Below are positions 30,911 through 33,071 of a stretch of DNA of 33,071 nt, in pieces (positions within the stretch are counted from its first letter, which is position 1; each line of letters begins with the position of its first letter). This stretch comes from Gammaproteobacteria bacterium (GTDB lineage Bacteria > Pseudomonadota > Gammaproteobacteria > Pseudomonadales > Cellvibrionaceae). The notes under the pieces are model-generated. The model had not been told where the DNA came from, ran no database searches, and saw only the letters and a list, made by a program, of their open reading frames with translations. The translations under genes and the position numbers were made by a program. The DNA lies in NCBI GenBank assembly GCA_025362015.1, contig JANYIO010000123.1, positions 1 to 33,071 of the forward strand, given 5' to 3'.

Positions 30911-31855
30911 TTAGGAAATCAGGTTTGCATTAACATCTCGTGGTGAAAACGCGGGGGGATTTTTTAACAACCCCTCGCGGCCTAAATAGGTATCATCCAA
31001 AATCACGGGCCGTGCTGCCGGTTGCCGCTCAAGGAAGGTATCAACGCCCAACAAGGGCGATAACCCAAGCACAAACGGATGATCGGTTTCGACTATTTTC
31101 CACACCAAATGCGCGGGCATTTGCTGCTCTAGCGTTGCCTGCACCACATCTTTCAAGCGGCGCGCATCGCCGTGCAATAACACCGTTACCTGGTTCGCGT
31201 AGCGATCAAAAAAGTCAGACACTATTTTTTTCTCTTGACCCTTGGCCAGCTCAGGAGCAAACAGTGCGAGAAAATCATATTTACCCTTTTCGGATAAGAT
31301 GAGGCTGTCGCCGACAATACTGTTGCCGCTCATGCCAGTACCGAGTGTTAACGGATGCTGGTCATCGCTCATATCCACGCCCAAAATAGTCGCCATGGTG
31401 CGCCGCAAGCGGAAGTTTTCCACTAGCACCACCTGGCCGCGTGCAACCGCACCATCGGTAAGAATATCCAGCGCTAATTGCACGCCATATAAGCTGCCAC
31501 GCCAGGTTTGCAGTTCGCCGGTCAGCGCCAGCCAGCGGCGGCGGCGCTCTTCAGGCCAATGTTCAGGCAATGTTTGCCCCAGTAGTTCACCCAGCCAAGG
31601 CAGGTTCTGGGTAGGGGTAAATTCAGGATTGATCAGCAATTCAGAGCGCGCGATTTGTCCCTCGAGTGGTGTCCACACAGCTTCAAAAGTAGCGAGCAGG
31701 CGTTCGCGTACATCAGCACCATTGGCTGGCAAGCTATCTAATGCCGGGTCGACCTCTTGTTCCTGACGGAAATGTTCCGGCAAGTAGGCTTCCTGATAGG
31801 AAAAGCGGGGGGTAATAAATTTTGAGCGCATGTATGGCGGGTGTGTGTCTGCCAT
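30911..31855 (-). CDS. Phage tail/baseplate protein (TIGR02242/P2 gpI-like), C-terminal part of a probable split gene
   Basis: This is 314 residues if started at the ATG at 31855, for which only a poorly spaced GGAAA is present. From about residue 17 (RFSYQEAYLPEHFRQEQEVD) it follows the TIGR02242-type tail-protein domain: LLATFEAVWTPLEGQI, TPTQNLPWLGELLGQTLPEHWPEERRR, LTGELQTWRGSLYGVQLALDI. These proteins relate to phage P2 gpI and form part of the tail-tip/baseplate periphery. The last 60 residues (FVLGLSPLLGVDTFLE, then ILDDTYLGREGLL) end the protein. The first 16 residues, in this frame, are only a shadow of the upstream frame, since homologues I know run straight from a YYPR motif into this domain. 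It overlaps the upstream gene by 122 bases. Confidence 0.78.
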   Translation of the reverse strand: MADTHPPYMRSKFITPRFSYQEAYLPEHFRQEQEVDPALDSLPANGADVRERLLATFEAVWTPLEGQIARSELLINPEFTPTQNLPWLGELLGQTLPEHWPEERRRRWLALTGELQTWRGSLYGVQLALDILTDGAVARGQVVLVENFRLRRTMATILGVDMSDDQHPLTLGTGMSGNSIVGDSLILSEKGKYDFLALFAPELAKGQEKKIVSDFFDRYANQVTVLLHGDARRLKDVVQATLEQQMPAHLVWKIVETDHPFVLGLSPLLGVDTFLERQPAARPVILDDTYLGREGLLKNPPAFSPRDVNANLIS

Positions 31856-33071
31856 CGCTTTCCATTTGTATCCGCAGCTGTAAATAGCGGCCGGTCATAC
31901 GGCGCACTGGGCCGGAATCACGTTGTAGCAATAATTCAAACAGCCCGCGTTCATTGCGTTTGGCTTCAAGTAAGCCTTTACCAAACGGTTGGTCAGAACG
32001 ATGGCTGCACCACACCCAGTCTGGCTGCACAATAAACGCTGCGGTTGCACGCTCCTCCGGTGAGTTGTAGGTTTTGGCGTGGATACGCAATTTACAGCCG
32101 AGGGGGATGCTGCCTTCAAGATACATGCGATGCCAAATTAAATTCGGTTGGCCGGAATCCAATTCTTGCGTCAGTGTTGCAATAGCCGATGTGAAATACA
32201 GTGGACGTTGCAGTGCATGTAATTCACGCGGGCGCACGGCAAAGCCCAGCGCTGCTTCTTCGCTACCGGCTTCGATGGCTGCTTGATAACGCAATATGTT
32301 GTCGCCACTGGCTAAAAATCGCGGAGCTGCCTGCGACAACATGGGGTAGCGCTCGCGAATTAACAGCGCTTCGCCATGGGCTTCATTACTAGCCTTAGCT
32401 TTATGCCACAGCAGTTGCACCACGCTGCAATCACGTTTTACATACTGACTATCGCCTGCTTCCTGGAGGGGTAACAGCGCTAAACGCCCGGCACTGGCAA
32501 GGCCAATATCCACGGCGAAAGGCACTTCGGTCACCACTTCATAGCGTTTGGCATTGCGGCGATTGGCACTTAGCGGCAAGGTGATAATGGCTTGTGTGCC
32601 TTCATCTGCCCCGCCTTCGTTGTAGGCCAACAGATAAAGCTGCTGCTCATCGCCACAAATGGCCAAGGGTTTTTCATCGGTTTTCAATAAGGGTAAATTC
32701 ACATCAATCAAGGTGAATTGATTGATGATACGCAGTGGTCGCGGGTTAATCGCAACGGGTTCAAAGCGATCAATGCGCGGAACATAAGTATGCGGTAGTG
32801 GCTCGCCACTGCATTGAATGAGCAAGGTAGCACCCAGACACCAAATGGTTTTATCCGCTGCCACCCACGCCCGCAGAGGTTTTTCTGGCAGCTCAACCGC
32901 CGCCTGCCAGCGTTTCGCCAAATGAAATACTAAAAGCCCATGCTTGTTGGTTCCAACATCTGAATAACCGGCGGCAAGGCGGCCATCGGCACCCAGCGCC
33001 AAATCAGTAAAACTGCCGGTGATGGCATTAACGGGGTGTAAATCGCCATCTGCCAAGGGCAAATAACCACG
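31734..33071 (-). CDS. Phage tail protein, N-terminal beta-propeller-like part (5' end outside window)
   Basis: The frame is open to the right edge (in-frame codons up to 33071), so the true start is beyond the window; a TTG at 33060-33062 is not a credible start. The visible 445 residues are beta-rich with repeated short strands (ITGSFTDLALGADGRLAAGY, TIWCLGATLLIQCSG, QQLYLLAYN) suggesting a propeller. GRYLQLRIQMESDGRHTPAI and then HALKIYYPP follow, the standard lead into the TIGR02242 tail domain. Instead of continuing, this frame ends 30 residues later in an unrelated tail (LFLSGSLLAGTFPSGTRGRP). Removing one C from the C6 run would join it to the next frame. It is the first visible gene of the CIS operon. 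Confidence 0.72.
   Translation of the reverse strand, partial: RGYLPLADGDLHPVNAITGSFTDLALGADGRLAAGYSDVGTNKHGLLVFHLAKRWQAAVELPEKPLRAWVAADKTIWCLGATLLIQCSGEPLPHTYVPRIDRFEPVAINPRPLRIINQFTLIDVNLPLLKTDEKPLAICGDEQQLYLLAYNEGGADEGTQAIITLPLSANRRNAKRYEVVTEVPFAVDIGLASAGRLALLPLQEAGDSQYVKRDCSVVQLLWHKAKASNEAHGEALLIRERYPMLSQAAPRFLASGDNILRYQAAIEAGSEEAALGFAVRPRELHALQRPLYFTSAIATLTQELDSGQPNLIWHRMYLEGSIPLGCKLRIHAKTYNSPEERATAAFIVQPDWVWCSHRSDQPFGKGLLEAKRNERGLFELLLQRDSGPVRRMTGRYLQLRIQMESDGRHTPAIHALKIYYPPLFLSGSLLAGTFPSGTRGRPGIR
31807..31812 (-). other. C6 run (minus strand) at the frame junction of the split tail gene
   Basis: On the minus strand TAT TAC CCC CCG encodes YYPP in the upstream frame. Skipping one C gives TAC CCC CGC TTT TCC (YPRFS), which enters the downstream tail-domain frame. 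CCC-C is a known site for +1 slippage by proline tRNAs, and homopolymers are also common places for indels or base-calling errors. Confidence 0.75.

Noticed and set aside
31734-33062. TTG at 33060-33062 as start of the right-most gene
   Set aside because: The frame stays open to the right edge and the protein begins in mid-domain, so the gene is cut by the window.

Overview
The window reads as a chromosomal segment of a heterotrophic gammaproteobacterium. The moderate GC content with AT-rich spacers, the FHS-type sugar transporter and the outer-membrane porin/periplasmic redox genes would suit a Cellvibrionaceae-like organism, but that placement is an impression and nothing here proves it. 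No rRNA, tRNA, CRISPR array or transposase gene was seen.

Left part (1-9025) is a set of small metabolic units. It opens with the 3' end of an S41 peptidase gene, followed by a terminator and an arylamine N-acetyltransferase (+). Next comes an FHS-family sugar/H+ symporter (-) divergent from a maltose-O-acetyltransferase-like enzyme (+). A four-gene minus-strand operon (3804-7684) then encodes a di-heme cytochrome c peroxidase-like lipoprotein, a phosphate-selective-type porin, a covalent-FMN (RnfG/NqrC-like) periplasmic protein and a PepSY-type membrane protein. Its promoter has a consensus -35, a 17-nt spacer and a near-consensus -10, and a 16/19 Fur-box match lies on the -10. The operon is therefore predicted to be iron-repressed and to work in extracytoplasmic electron transfer. 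A J-domain-like acidic protein (+) ends this part. A 660-base spacer follows with several hairpins, some with GAAA loops on the minus strand, and no convincing gene.

Right part (9687-33071, all minus strand, transcribed right to left and cut by the right edge) is the distal half of what looks like an extracellular contractile injection system (eCIS, phage-tail-like) locus. In order of transcription it holds: (i) a tail/baseplate protein split over two overlapping frames at a C6 run; (ii) three consecutive proteins sharing one N-terminal domain, probably baseplate or fibre-attachment components; (iii) a 604-residue CIS-associated protein; (iv) an AAA+ ATPase of the Afp15 type with a degenerate first AAA domain; (v) a 317-residue unknown in the Afp16 position; (vi) a giant 3062-residue protein; and (vii) a 235-residue helical protein. 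The giant protein has an acidic disordered N-terminus, long helical regions, a hydrophobic Gly/Ala-rich segment, a 117-residue tandem repeat, an EExxH pretoxin-like motif and a C-terminal PD-(D/E)XK nuclease-like domain. The small gene right after its stop codon sits where an immunity gene would be.

The most notable hypothesis is that this locus loads a very large polymorphic-toxin-like nuclease, with a cognate immunity protein, onto a contractile injection particle. The sheath, tube, spike and proximal baseplate genes would lie beyond the right edge and are not visible, so the eCIS call rests on the ATPase, the tail-protein family, the gene order and the cargo.
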